From: Gnetum montanum
Lineage: Eukaryota; Streptophyta; Gnetopsida; Gnetales; Gnetaceae
DNA length: 64,000 bases
Reading direction: 5' to 3'
Assembly (NCBI GenBank): GCA_015680685.1
Contig: MNCI01029448.1
Span: forward strand, 176,307-240,306
Made by a program: the position numbers and the translations under genes. Positions 34,584 through 47,079 of the stretch are shown one piece after another. Positions within the stretch are counted from its first letter, which is position 1, and the number at the start of each line of letters is the position of its first letter. The notes under the pieces were generated by a model, which was not told the DNA's origin, did not search any database, and saw only the letters and a list, made by a program, of their open reading frames with translations.

Positions 34584-36990
34584 ATGTCTTCTTGTTCGCA
34601 CAAGAGCACTTCATTGCCTAGGACTAACACAAGAGACAGTCAGTGGCATAACACACATAACCAAGATCCGCCAGTTCCTCAACAATTTCGGGTAGTATAT
34701 ACTCATCATGATGAGTATGTACCCAATTTCACCTTTATCCTCCTCCAAGATGAACAATTACATTGGAGAGACTTGGAGGGTAACATAGTGTTACCTCCAG
34801 ACCGATTAGTTCCCAACATGCTCCTTTGTGCTCTCACATGAATAGGCATGCTGCTTTTATACATGGAATATGTTGCATGTGATCATGACACAAGGGACTA
34901 TCATCCCACAAAAGTGCAACATCAACGAGGCTTGTGACAGGAGAGTTACCATGCATCCTTGAAGGGTAAATGGCCCCATAAAGCCCTGCACATTTTAAGC
35001 GAAATTAGGGATGATAAATCGGTTTAAATAGGTTCTCCACCAAACGATGTTCCCCATCCTAACAATGGTCAGGAGGTGGTGTATGAAAACCCCCGGTTCC
35101 GATCCCCATGAACACGAAGTGTTCAACGAGGCAACACAAACACACAATAAGGGCATACGTTCTGATCCTAATCATGATCAAGGCCAAGGCCACCAAAGAG
35201 AAGGTAGAAAACATCATCATGGCGATGGTTCTCCTTCTTCTTCACCTTCATCATCGCATTCATCCTCTCCTTCGATGTCCAGACATAGTCATAAGGAAAC
35301 TAACTGTGAGGATAAAGGAAAACAAAGTGAAAAACATCAATGAGACAATCGAGAACGAGGACAAGGGCACTCTAGGGAATCATGGCATAGAAGAAGGGAG
35401 AGTAGGAAACCATGTAGACATCACAAACACTATGAACAAGATGACCACGAAGAATCCCAACTCGCAACTAGAAGCATGTTGGATATAACGGAGGCTGTAA
35501 GAGTTCCAACAAGGCACCAAAAGGATAGTAGGATCAAGAGGTTAGACATGAACAATATCCCATGATTTGAAGGAGGATACAACACTGATCCTCAAAATCA
35601 TTTACAAGAATTCCATGATGCATGTGCCTTGTAGAACATAGAAAATGAATGGTAAAAACTAAAGTTGTTCCCAAGGACACTAGTGAAAGATGTTGAAAGC
35701 TAGTACTGGTCCTTAGAATCGGAATCCATTTAGAGGTGGAGTACAATGTTAGAGCTGTTTAATGATAAGTATCAAATGTACTCCCAAGTGTCTAACTTGC
35801 GAAAGAAAATCCTAGGATGGAAGAAAGGAAATCATGAACCCTTGGATGCTACCATGGGCCACTATTACACACTGTTACATCGTTGTCTTGGCCATGGTTA
35901 TTCGCAACAGGATCAACTACGCCATCTCATGGATGGACTTAGGCATGAAACAAGGAAAACCCTTGGAATGTATTCCCAAGGGAGATTATTAGAGCTTAGG
36001 TCTCATCAGGTTCATAGATTGCTAGAGCAAGTAGCCAAGGAAGAAGGGGAGCTACGTAAGAGAGAAAGTGCAGAAGAATACAATCGAGATCCTTCCCTCC
36101 AAAAAAGGGGAGTGAGATTCTATGAAGAGGAGGAAGAGTCACCACTCGAAGAGATGGTGAATAGGAAAACTTTGCTGCTCCAAAAGTTAACAATAGAAGT
36201 ATTGACAAAGGTAGATCAAATGTGGGACTCCTTGGATAGTAGGCTTGAAACTGTTCTTAAAATTGTAGAGGAGTCTAAGGAGTGAGGTAGTGACTATAAA
36301 AAAAAGAAAAATAAAGAAGTTGGAATGCACGTAACAAAGGTAAGGGCAAAATGGCCATCACTGAAGAGGTTGTGGATTCAGAAATAGAAAGTGACGGTGG
36401 ATGTGAGATTTACCAATACAAACATCCTAAGGGATGTTGCCTAGTGATCTCACATTTACAAGAGTCTAAGGTGTATGCACTCAACCCATGACTTAATAAA
36501 CGACAAGCACCCCGATGGTTACCGTATCCCCAAGGTAACTCAAGGCAGTTCCACCAACCTTCAACATATTATCCAAGTGGAACTCCACCACAACCTATTG
36601 AGAAACATCAATAGTGGTAATACCCATAGTCATGGGGGATGCCACCACCAAGGAAACAATATCCCTACTGGCAACCGGATCCATATGGCTACTACGTGCA
36701 GTAGCCAATCTCTCCACGTGACTATGTTGGTCACATGACACCACAACATTACTATCAAACTTGGGATTATTATAGGAATCCTTCTCCTAGGGGAGATAAC
36801 CCATAGACATACCACCCTCCAAATCCATTCTAAACTCTCACACCGATAGCTCTGTTACCACCTGATCTAGTGATGCAAGGGGAACTCTCCACTCAACCGC
36901 AGCAGTGCAATGCTACGAGGGCTGTGAATCTTCAACCCACTACTGGTTCTGACAATCGTATGAAGAGAAGACCTTTTTTTAGAACTAATA
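34584..36990 (+). pseudogene. gag of B/K composite (decayed)
   Basis: The start MSSCSHKS (34584) is preferred over the upstream ATG at 34578 because A begins the same way. Blocks in order: DEYVPNFTFILLQDE (about 34710), a serine/histidine-rich stretch at 35220-35300 (SPSSSPSSSHSSSP), MNNIPFEGGYN-like sequence near 35550, and the longest open piece, 35746-36285 (179 codons). That piece runs MLELFNDKYQMY, SNLRKKILGW, HEPLDATMGHYYTLLHRC, and a charged, probably coiled tail. YKHPKGCCL lies near 36420. Frameshifts and stops break it into at least five pieces. Confidence 0.82.
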
Positions 36991-37610
36991 GTCCAACCAA
37001 GCCCTCACAACCACAAGTGGTTGAACCTTTGAATGCCTCCCCATCAATTAAGGCTTCAAGGCTTCCTTCAAACCAAACACCAAGCTCAACACATATGGTT
37101 ATGTTAACACATGCTGTTACTGACTGGATTAATGTGGGCCACCTTCCCAGGATATTCTTTGATCCTAAAAGCCCTCTAATCTATCTCCAAGTTTCTGGGA
37201 ATGAACCATGTAAAGCTCTTCTAGACTCAGGTTTCAGAGTCAACTTAATATCATAAGATATGTACAAAGCCTAGAACCTACCTCCATTAAGGAAGATTAA
37301 TATTTGACTAGAGCTAGCCGACCAGTCCATCATTTTCCCCTTGGGACTGGTGGAGGACATCATTACCACTATGTGTGGGTGGTCGTATCCAGCTGATTTC
37401 CTAGTAATACAAGTGAATGACGATAAATGGAACTTCCTAATAATAATGGGAAGAGCATGGCTAAGTACTATAGATGCATGCCTAGGAATCTGTGATCTTT
37501 CCTTGGAAATATCCAAGAAGAACACTTTTGGAAAGATCGAGAAGAAGAAAGTTCCATGCCTCGCATACAGTGACACATGGTGCAATTGCATGCAGGGATC
37601 ATAGGTTATG
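36991..37610 (+). pseudogene. protease region of B/K composite
   Basis: The frame 36870-37256 ends in CKALLDSGFRVNLIS, with the active-site D-S-G codons at 37224-37232 intact; a stop follows at once. The next frame (37341-37604) continues with ADFLVIQV, LIIMGRAWLSTIDA and DLSLEISKKN, the C-terminal half of the domain. In A the same site reads N-S-G. Confidence 0.82.
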
Positions 37611-37739
37611 CAAAGTTTATCATTTTCTGCATGCAATCAGTGTGCACAAGACATTAATATACAAAAGTGCTTGTATGCAGCAGCCACATGACAGGAAGAC
37701 ACCCAATGCCTTAACCTTGAAAACATCAACTAGGGGAAG

Positions 37740-38489
37740 TTGGAAATTCCTAAGAGATTTAAACAAGAGCCCCTAGATTTGAAACCATTGCCCACCGATT
37801 TGGAGTATATGACCCTCAAAAATGGAAAACCGATGATCATAAATGCAAGACTTGTTCCCAAACAAAAAGAAAGATTATTGAAAGTGATAAACAAGTGGTC
37901 AAAAGCCTTCACCTGGTCATACCCCGAGTTAACTAGAATAGATCCTAGGATATGCCAGCATAGGATTTACACTGACCCCTCCATGAAACCTCGAAAACAA
38001 CTGCAAAGGTGATTAAACCCAAAATTGAAGCAAATAGTAAAAGAAGAAATAGAACAACTTCTTAAGGCTAGGTTCATATATCCCATTGCTGATAGCGAAT
38101 TGGTTAGCCCTCTGGTGATCATGCCTAAAAAGGGAGGTAAATGGAGGGTGTGTATAGATTTTAGGCTGCTAAACATGGCAACATTTAAGGACCACTTTCT
38201 GTTATCATTCGTTAACCAAGTCTTAGACACCATAGTAGGGCATCGCTATTATAGTTTTCTGGATGGCTATAGTGGATACAACCAAATACGGATAGCCCCA
38301 GAAGATCAAGCCAAGACAACGTTCACTAGTCCTTGGGGAACATTTGCATATAAACAAATTCCATTTGGCTTGTGTAATGCTCCTACCACATTTCAATGGC
38401 TTGTTCTAAGCATATTCCAATGGCAGATAGGAAACAGAGTGGAAGTCTTTATGGATGACTTCTCCACTTATGGAACAAGCTTTGATTAA
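37740..38489 (+). pseudogene. reverse transcriptase of B/K composite
   Basis: Frame 37740-38012 has WSYPELTRIDPRICQHRIY. Frame 38025-38489 (154 codons) carries EEIEQLLKARFIYPI, WRVCIDFRLLN, DGYSGYNQIRIAPEDQ, FGLCNAPTTFQ and the catalytic FMDD at 38448-38459 (residues 142-145). The polymerase core from fingers to palm is thus unusually well kept, though a stop follows within 30 bases and the frames are separated by a frameshift near 38015. Confidence 0.9.
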
Positions 38490-39245
38490 GCCTTGGACCA
38501 ATTAGAGCAAGTGTTGAAAAGATGCGTAGAAACCAACTTAAGGCTTAACTGGCAAAAAATCCATTTGATGGTCCAAGAAGGCGTAGTACTTGGGCATAAG
38601 ATTTCAAATTCAGGAATAGAGGTAGACCCAGATAAAGTTAGGGTAATCCAAAGAATCACTTGTTAACTGAAAACTATCAAAGACATTCGATCATTCCTTG
38701 GACACACTGGCTACTATAGGAGATTCATTGAGAACTTCTCAAAGATTACCAAATCATTGGTAGAGCTAACAAAGAAGGATGCACCATTCGAATGGTCTAG
38801 GGAATGTGAATGAGCATTCCAAACTCTGAAAGAAAAGCTTGTAGAAACTCCCATTATACAAGCCCTTGATTGGTCTAGACTGTTCCATATAATGACTGAC
38901 GCATCCAATTATGCCTTAGGAGTCCTACTTACATAGTTAGATGACCAAAAATGGCCTTACTACATCCACTATGCAAGTAGGAGTATCGCTAGTGCAGAAC
39001 TTAACTACACAACTACAGAAAAAGAATTAATGGTTGTAGTGTTTGCACTGGATAAGCTTAGGTACTATGTGTTAGGTTATAAAGTGTTCATCCATATGGA
39101 TCATAGTGCAATCTGGTTCCTCATGAACAAGCCAACAGTTAGTCCTCGTATTATACGATGTCTGGTAATCCTACAGAAGTTCAATCTAACGATGATCGAT
39201 TAAAAGGGTGCCAAGAACATAGTCACAGATCATTTATCTCAGTTG
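38490..39245 (+). pseudogene. RNase H region of B/K composite
   Basis: Past an in-frame TAA the same frame reads QLEQVLKRCVETNLRLNW, IEVDPDKVRVIQRIT, FLGHTGYYRRFIENFSKIT, APFEWSRECE, MTDASNYALGVLL, ASRSIASAELNYTTTEKELM and HMDHSAIWFLMNKP, ending VTDHLSQL near 39240. Only a few stops interrupt it. The DAS and TEKE blocks are the RNase H active-site motifs. Confidence 0.88.
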
Positions 39246-39399
39246 CACTGGGATAACAAAGAGGATGAATATGTAATGTCCGATCATTTTCCTGATGAAG
39301 CCCTCTTTGCCGGTGTAGTGAATAACTAACCCATGGAGATGAATTGGTATAGTAGCATTCTCACCTATCTCCTTACCCAACAAACACCACAGGAGCTGG

Positions 39400-40560
39400 G
39401 CTTTAGGAAGAAACAATAGTTTCTTCATAGAGCCAAGTACTTCATGGAGATCAATGGACCAACTAAGAGTTCTCAAAGATGCTCATGAGGGTCCTTGTGG
39501 GGGTCACTATGCAAGGAGATGAACGACTATTAAGATCCTGCTTGCAGGATATTATTGGCCAACATTATTTCGAGATGTCCATTAATTTGTCCAATCTTGT
39601 GAGCGCTGTCAATGTGATGGGGGAATGATTGCTAGAATGGAGGATCTGCAACAATGGATTCAACTTTTATAACCCTTCAACATTTGGGGAATAGACTTTA
39701 TGTCCCCCATTACACCAATGTCTAATGAAAAAGCTTACATTATTATTTCCATAGACTATCTAATGAATTGGGCTGAAGTAGCTACTGTTACAGATTGCAC
39801 ATCATCTACAGCTGCATGATTTGTGCAACAAAAAATTGTAAATAGGTTTGGTGTGCCATGTGCACTTATCTCGGATAATGAAACACACTTCACAGGTGCA
39901 ACTTTTCGGAAGTTAATGCAATGCTTAGGGACATAAATTGACTACACCTTATCAGCCCCAAGCTAATGGACAAGCCGAGGTCATTAATAGGGAGATCACT
40001 AAAATATTGACAAGTAGAATTAGCAAGTATAGGTGAGATTGGAACACTAAACTGAATGATGCTCTTTGGGCATACTACTCCACTTGGAAACTCCCTCTAG
40101 GCTACTCTCCCTATGAGTTAATGTACGAAAAAATTCTAAAGCTTCCAATTCAAACCAAGCTCCGTACACTATCCATGGCTTGTGACCTCCACCTCGAACT
40201 TGATCAAGCATAAAACAAAGGTTGGAAACTTTAAACGTGCTAGATGAAAACCGATTAGCTACTCTATCGTCAAATGAGTTGCACAAGGCATATAACAAGA
40301 AACATCATGACTTGAAAATTTGAAAGGTTAAGTATCAACCAGTAGATAAGGTCCTCTACTGGAACCCCACACATGTGCCACAATGCACAAAATTTCAAAC
40401 ACTATGGGAAGGACCTTAAATTATTCATACAACCTTTCCTTCAGGGGCCATGACCATATACAAACCTGAGAGCCCTAATAAGAGATTACTAGTCAATGTG
40501 TAATAGACCTCTGAGAAGCTCAATGTGATCTAGGAAAAGATTAGGTTTCTTCTCTATTCT
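39400..40560 (+). pseudogene. integrase of B/K composite
   Basis: The zinc-binding block (HEGPCGGHYARR, YYWPTLFRD, CERCQCDGG) spans 39485-39620. The core has GIDFMSPITPMSN (39688) and LISDNETHFTGATF (39868). After a +1 frameshift near 39935 it has TTPYQPQANGQAEVINREI (39942). The D, D and E catalytic residues are therefore all present, unlike in A. The C-terminal part with FPSGAMTIYKPESPN runs to about 40500 and lies 90 bp from the K LTR. Confidence 0.87.
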
Positions 40561-40578
40561 TTCAAGATGAAGATTCCT

Positions 40579-40592
40579 TAAGAAGGGAAGAA
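40579..40592 (+). other. polypurine tract of K
   Basis: AAGAAGGGAAGAA runs directly into TGTAACAATT, the start of the K LTR. Confidence 0.7.
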
Positions 40593-40865
40593 TGTAACAA
40601 TTCATAATTTTAACCTTTGATTTTAGCTTTATCTTTCATTAACCATTATTGAATTTAGTCTTGTGAAGGATTTGATCTCATTACCTTTATAACATTAATG
40701 ATTGTGCTTTAATATATTTTGAAATATTTTAATTAGCTTTTATTTAACCTATCTTGTATATTTAATGATCTTTCCATTATGAAATATTCATCTTTTAAAT
40801 TATTATTTTGGTATCTATTAGCATCTTTTATTAATATTATTTTGTTAAGCTTTTGGATATAGATG
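40593..40865 (+). repeat. 3' LTR of K, matched part
   Basis: This part matches 33227-33499 base for base in length. The LTR presumably continues to the right, but there is no second copy in the window to define its end. Confidence 0.7.
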
Positions 40866-41639
40866 CTACTGATTTCTTGGTGTTTCTTGTTAAGAACAAG
40901 CTGATGAAAGGTGACATATGTTCTGAATTGGAACATGGAATTTTTAAAAAATATCATACTTTTGGATAACTTGCAAAAATCTTTACTTCTAGGTGAATTT
41001 GCATTCCATTACTTTTCAAACTCGTATTGAACTTTCCTATTTCTTATGAATGCAATTTTTGGAGATAACCCACTGAAAACCATTGTTGTTATATTGGCAT
41101 AAGTTTATATTCTAGGTATTAATTACAAGTGTGTATACTCTTGCGATATTAATTGTTCTATCTCATCAATTCTATCTTTCTTTCTTATGGTGTTCAGATT
41201 CCTTGGCATTCATCTCATGTGTTGCAATCTAATATCTATTGTAGCTCGATTTGTTAAGGTAGAGTAACCAATCAAAGCTTTGTTTTCCTTTATTCATTTC
41301 AATGTTCTAGTTAGAAATTTGCATTTATCAGCTTTATAATTGATGTTTCTAAAGTCTTCAATGAATTGTTGTCTTTCCATGATCTATTGTGATTATTTTG
41401 CCCTTTGTTCATATGAATAAAACATCTTGGATATTGGGGAGATGTCCTTCCCAAAGCACTAGAAATTCCAAAAGACATATCTTTAGTAGAGAATATGTCT
41501 TGAAAAAGACATCTTTCTAGGAAGAAGGGGTTTAGTAAACAATGTCTTCCTAGAGAGGAAGACATCTCCAAGAAGATTTCTTACAAGAGATGTCTCCTCT
41601 AGACTAGAGATGTCTCCTAGTGAGACAAGAAAGGATCAT
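40866..41639. other. unassigned; possible rest of K LTR
   Basis: No coding sequence was recognised. From 41430 to 41620 the motif AGATGTC/GACATCT recurs at least six times in both orientations at short intervals. The region separates the matched K LTR from the 5'-truncated gag of D. Confidence 0.4.
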
Positions 41640-43963
41640 GTAAGGCATGAGCATAGAAGGGGGCATTGCTACAATAGAATATACAAACTCAATCATGATG
41701 ATGAACCCCCAATGGTAACTTGAAGTATGATTAACATACAAGAAGCTATTCATATGCTAATCAAGCATGTGAGGGATAGCTAAATCAAATGGCTCAACAT
41801 GAATAACATGCCAAAATTTGAAGATGGTTACAATTTTGATCCAAAACATCACATACAAGCTTTCCAGGATGCCTATGTCCTACAAAACATCAAAAGTGAT
41901 TGGTAAAAGTTAAAGTTGTTTCCTAGAATAGTTATGAAGGAGGCTAAAAAGTTGGTACAGGTCACTAGAACCTAAATTATTTAGATGATGGAGTACCATG
42001 CTCAAACTCTTTAATGACAAATATCAAACTTATTCATGAGTGTCTAACTTAAGGAAATAGATCTAGGGATGGAAGCAAGGAACTCATGAGATCCTTGATG
42101 CATTAATGGGTAGATACTATTCACTATTGCATAGGTGCCCAAGCCATGGATTTTTACCAAGGGAAAAACTCAAGCACATTGTAGATGGGATGTAGAGAAA
42201 ATTGAGAGAGACTCTTTGGATTTACGTTAAAGGCAAGTTATTAGAATTGATTACACATCTCATCTAAATACTAATTGACCAAGTTGAAAAGGAGGAAGGT
42301 AAGCTAAGAAAGAGGGCATTGGCTAAGGGGTATAACATAGATCCATCAATTTGAAAAAGAGGTGCACAAGTCTGAGAAACATAAGAGGAGAAAACCTTAG
42401 ATCAGGCCATCAAGAAAAAGACTATATTGATATAGAAATCTGTAAATGACATCACAACCAAAGTAGAGAAAATGTGGGATTTTTTTAATGAAAAATTTGC
42501 AACTACATTGAATATTATGAAGAAAAGAACCATGCAAGCTTTTGAAAAAGGCAAAGACAAGAGGAAAAAGAAAAATTTTGAATGAAAGGGAAAAGTAGAT
42601 TTAGTGGCTAAGTGCTCAAACACCAGCTCCATAGATGGGGAAGATTGCACTATGTGTTAGTACGAGCATCCCAAGGGATGTTGCCCAGTCATGGCACATC
42701 TACAAGAGAAAGGGACATACACACTTAATCCTAGATTTGTTAAAAAGAAAATGCCAAAACAGTTACCTTATCCTTAAGGAAACTAGCAATAGAACCCCCA
42801 ACCAATGTATTATCCTAGTGGATCTTTGTCATAGCCATAAGAGCACTATTATGAGTAGTGGCAATAGCCTCAATCATGGGACATGTCATCATCATGTCAA
42901 TAGTATCTATATCAGCAACTTGATCCTTATGAATACTATGTCCAACCTCTAGGGTCACTAGCAAATGAAACTATTCAAACTCCATAGTATTATTTGTTGG
43001 AATACCACTGACTAACATCACCAAGGACCAACTAAAATTTGTACATGCATCCATAAGTAGCTAATTTTTCAAATCACAATCCAAATCCTTTACCACCAGT
43101 GCCACCACCCACTATGCAAGGAGTATTACTGTCACAATTGCAATAGAGGAAAGCTCCATGGGTAGTGAATATACAAAAGGAGAATTCTACTAGTAACAAT
43201 GAGGGATAGAAAAAGAAATTTCATTTTTTTAGGACAAGTACTAAAAAGGCTGGTAGAGTTAGAACTTCATTGAGACCAACTTCTCCTATATCAGATCCAC
43301 CTACCAACAATAATCTTTCAACATCATCAAGCATAAACATGCAAATTTTCATGCTCACTAAAATTGTCACCAACTAGAAAAATGTAGGGCCACTCCCTAA
43401 GAAGAGAATTTATCTAGGAATTATTTTGATTTATCTATGAGGAGCTAAAAATCTACTATGCAAAGCTCTATTAGACTTAGCTTCTAGGATAAATTTGATT
43501 CCTTATGAAACATATCAAGCATGGAACCTACCACCATGAAAAGAGTACAACATTAGGTTAGCTTGTAGATTAGTCTATTGCCATTCCTTTGGAACAAATA
43601 GAAAATGTAGTGACCATTGTCAATGCGTGATCTTATCAAGCAAACTTCCTAGCAATCGATGTGAAAGATGCTAGTAAGGAATTTCCAATTATTATGAGGA
43701 GAGCATGTTTTAGCACAATTAATGCTAATCTAAGTATGAGGGATATATTTACAAAGATCTCTAAGAAAGACATGCACGGAGCCATACATACATAGTAAAT
43801 TTCATGCATTATTACTGAAATTATGGACTGACCTTCTAGAATGCCAACATAGTTACTATACTAGTCCATAATAATAGTGAAAAAGAAACATGTGCAAAAG
43901 AAAGAGCAAGGGCCACTAAACCAAAAGACATCGTATGGCCAACAAATGAGAACCTTCAACTAT
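41640..43963 (+). pseudogene. gag-protease of element D (5' truncated, decayed)
   Basis: Blocks in order: NMPKFEDGYNFDPKHH (about 41805), LFNDKYQTYS (42010), GWKQGTHEILDALMGRYYSL (42070), a charged coiled-coil-like stretch with KVEKMWDFFNEKF (42460), YEHPKGCCPVMAHLQ (42660), and LLDLASRINLIPYETYQAW (about 43470). The last is the protease, with its active site altered from DSG to DLA. The frame then reaches KPKDIVWP and stops being recognisable where E interrupts at 43963. RT, RNase H and integrase do not follow when D resumes at 57667. The start of gag and the 5' LTR are missing. Confidence 0.8.
43959..43963. repeat. target site duplication of E (left), ACTAT
   Basis: ACTAT precedes TGATGAA and recurs exactly at 57662-57666. 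Confidence 0.93.
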
Positions 43964-44836
43964 TGATGAATGGTCGAGGTACTTCCTATGCCCAACCATA
44001 CTTCATGAAAAAATCTATTGAATTCCATGGATGGAACTAGTTATGGCATTTAGATCATTATGTCTTGATCACAGTTTGCTGTCTTCCCACTTTGACTAGT
44101 GGTAGCTTTGTCATGTATGGTTTAGTCTAGAGTGAGGCATATGATTCTTGATGTTGATTTGGCCTTATGCTACTTCTAATGACAATAAAGAAATTAATTA
44201 TTTAAATAATTAGCAATAGAAAGTAAATTCTAAACTAGCTTACAAGCGATGAGTGTCCATTCCTAGCTTGTTGTACACATCCTGAATCGCATGTATCCAC
44301 TGCTAGGATTACCAAGTGCTATGCTATTAGGCAAACTGAGAAATAATGCTACTGGTATTACCAAGCAAATATGTGTTTACACTCAAAATTGGTCATGCTC
44401 ATTCTACCAATTCATTAACATGCATGGAAACATAAATATTAACTAAGTACATGGAATATAAATTGCATTAAAAGAAAATTTAATCTAAGTCAAAGTGCTG
44501 TAATGAATAAGAATTAATCTAGATGTTATTGCCATTCATGCAATGTGTCCAAGTACATTTCCACTTGAATAGGACACTATACAATTGACTCAGATCTACA
44601 TTGTGGGCACTCATTGAGTGTTCTCTAAGGCTAAGAAATAAAACTACAAGAGTTCAGCTACCTATTGACCAAAGAATGCTAATACATGGTAGGAGCATGT
44701 GAATTTAGAGACTTTATTATGGAGATACATTGATGAGGCCTTATAAATGTAGCAAATGATACATCAATGTGGCCCTGTTGATGGGGAACATGACATCAAT
44801 GGGGACCCATCGACACAACACTTTGATGCTTCATCA
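43964..44836 (-). repeat. 3' LTR of E
   Basis: Starts TGATGAATG and ends TTCATCA on the + strand. Its U3 (44760-44820) carries CATCAATG and CATCGAC phrases, not the GATATC ladder of A, F and D. About 20 bp seen in the other copy near its U5 end is missing. Confidence 0.9.
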
Positions 44837-47079
44837 TACTCCCATGAATGAATGAAAATTTATCCTTGAGTTCCTTTAGAAATTTGGAAAGGTATGGGAT
44901 TATTGACTAAAACTTAACATAACAAACTAACATAACAAAATTGAGTGCCACATTACAAAATTTTACTCGAGTTGATGTATACAAAATGATAGAGAGATAA
45001 AAAATACTAAATAGACATTGAAGCTTACAAACTTACAGAGATCTTCAAAAATTTGCTAAATATCATTCTTCTTGTTGTTGCTAGTGGTGTTAGACTTCCA
45101 ACTTTGATTGTTATGTTGATCCTTCTCTAGTTATGTAGAACATTCTTGAAGGATGGATTGAAATTTCTTCTCATCGTTTCATGGATCTAGCAAACATGCG
45201 ATGCTTGAGCTGCTATCTTATATGTGCTATAATTTTTCCATGGGCATATCCTCCATTGTCCTCCTCTTGGTTTCATTTTCATGCCTGGAAAAAGACCTTC
45301 TTCCTTAATTATATTTTTTAGCATCACCTATAGTCACTAAAGGATCAACATTAGTTTTGGTAAATTTTTCTTAATAATTAACCCTTTTTAGATCCCTTAG
45401 TTTTCATTTAAGCACAAGGTGATGATAGCAGACTATGCCCAAGGCTATGAGGTAACTAAAATCATCAAGTTGTTCACATTATTTTGATTAATTACTATTA
45501 GTTACCATTATGTTTAAAAATAAGATGTTAGAAAAATTTCAAAGTAGACATCCCTAGCCCCCATGACTAATAAGTGTAACTCCGAAAGCACATTAGTTTT
45601 CGAACAATTAAAACCAAAGATCTAATTCAGAATATGACCAAGAAACATTAATGGATATGGAAATATAAAAGTAGGAAAAATAATGAAATGGATGAGAAGT
45701 AGTCCCAAAATCATGCATAAATTTAGAGAAACAATCACTGACATTCTAGAAGATGTGAAGGTTAGTTCAAAGCCATGATTAACAAAAGTTTTGCAAGTGG
45801 GCCCTTCCTAAAGAAGCCTCTTGCAATAATGCCCTTGCACAACCACTTCTATAGATATTTTTGGGCACTCAAGAAGTTAAATGTAGATCATGCCTTTGTT
45901 CCAAACAACACACAACTACCATGGTTTGGATGTTTCACTAGATTAAACAAAACTAAAAGGGTCATAATTACATGTAGTAGTGAGGTAAATAATGGGATGA
46001 GAAGGGATTGCAAGGATTGGGATGTAAGGTACTTGACCATGTCCACAATAGGTTCTTGTGAAAAATGTGATTAAAATGAATAGCATACCTATTCATCCAA
46101 TTTCAGGCCAAGTCCATATCATGAACAGTGCCCTCACATTGATGTGTTCCTTCCTATCAACCACATGAGTCTACAACCACCTCAAAGAACAATCATGACT
46201 CCAAAAAGAGAAGAAAAGAAAAGAAGGAAGGAAGGGCCTTAGTTATAGGGGCATCTTTAGGCATGGATAACATGTATTTCAAGTGCCATAACCAGTGCTT
46301 GTAGCTTGTTCTTGTATCTAAGGGGTGTGCTTTGAGTTTTTGCTATTTTTTTTCTCTCTTTTTTTGTTTTGTTATTTTTCTTGTTTTTGTTTTGACAAGA
46401 ACCACACCATGCAAAGGCTTTTAGCTTCTTGTTATTGGTTGATGGAGGAGTGATGATATGCTCTAAGAGGAGTCATAAACCACATGAAAGAAGCCAAGAA
46501 GAGAATCCAAAAAGTTTCCTTAAGGTTACACCTTTTGCCATTCCTACTTGGTCATTCCATTTTTCTTCAAGGTACAATGATCATTGATTAATTTTAGTTT
46601 CATTAAAGAAGAACCAAATTGTTTCCATGAAAAAGACCTTTTATTTAGAGAACTGAAGGGATGGATGAGATGGTCCCACTACTTTACACAATTACTTATC
46701 CAATCATCTTGATAACATAGCCTAAAAACCCAACACATAGTGTTGACTTTTACATTATGACTTGGCAATATTATTAACAAAAACTAAAATAAATTCTTCA
46801 AACATAAAGAGAGTGACTCAAGAAAAGAGAAAAATATAAAGAAAAGAAAATTACGAAAGAATGGAAAACATATGAAGAAATCAGAAAATTTTGGAAGAAA
46901 TAGGAAAATGATAAAAAATTGTAAAACAGAAAAGGTGAAAAATACTTATTAGTTCTTGAACTAGGATGGAGCATCTACTCCATGACTAATCCTATGGTCA
47001 TACATTGGAGAGATCACCACACAATACCCTAGTTATACACCACCAGTTTCCCATCTATCACTATTACTGATTTAGTTAA
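44837..47079 (-). mobile_element. 3' non-coding region of E
   Basis: On the minus strand it parallels F 52540-54931. It includes the shared CACACCATGCAAAG block (46401-46416), a pyrimidine-rich tract (46346-46394, + strand) and the hairpin at 45789-45842. The 99-codon + strand frame at 45775 overlaps the hairpin block and has no counterpart in the other copies. Confidence 0.7.
45789..45842 (-). other. conserved 3'-region hairpin, E copy
   Basis: The arms TTTTGCAAG and CTTGCACAA (+ strand) pair at 8 of 9 positions; the loop contains the shared block in reverse orientation. Confidence 0.5.

Noticed and set aside
45775-46074. 99-codon + strand frame in E
   Set aside because: It covers the conserved hairpin block in antisense and is not open in F, X or D.
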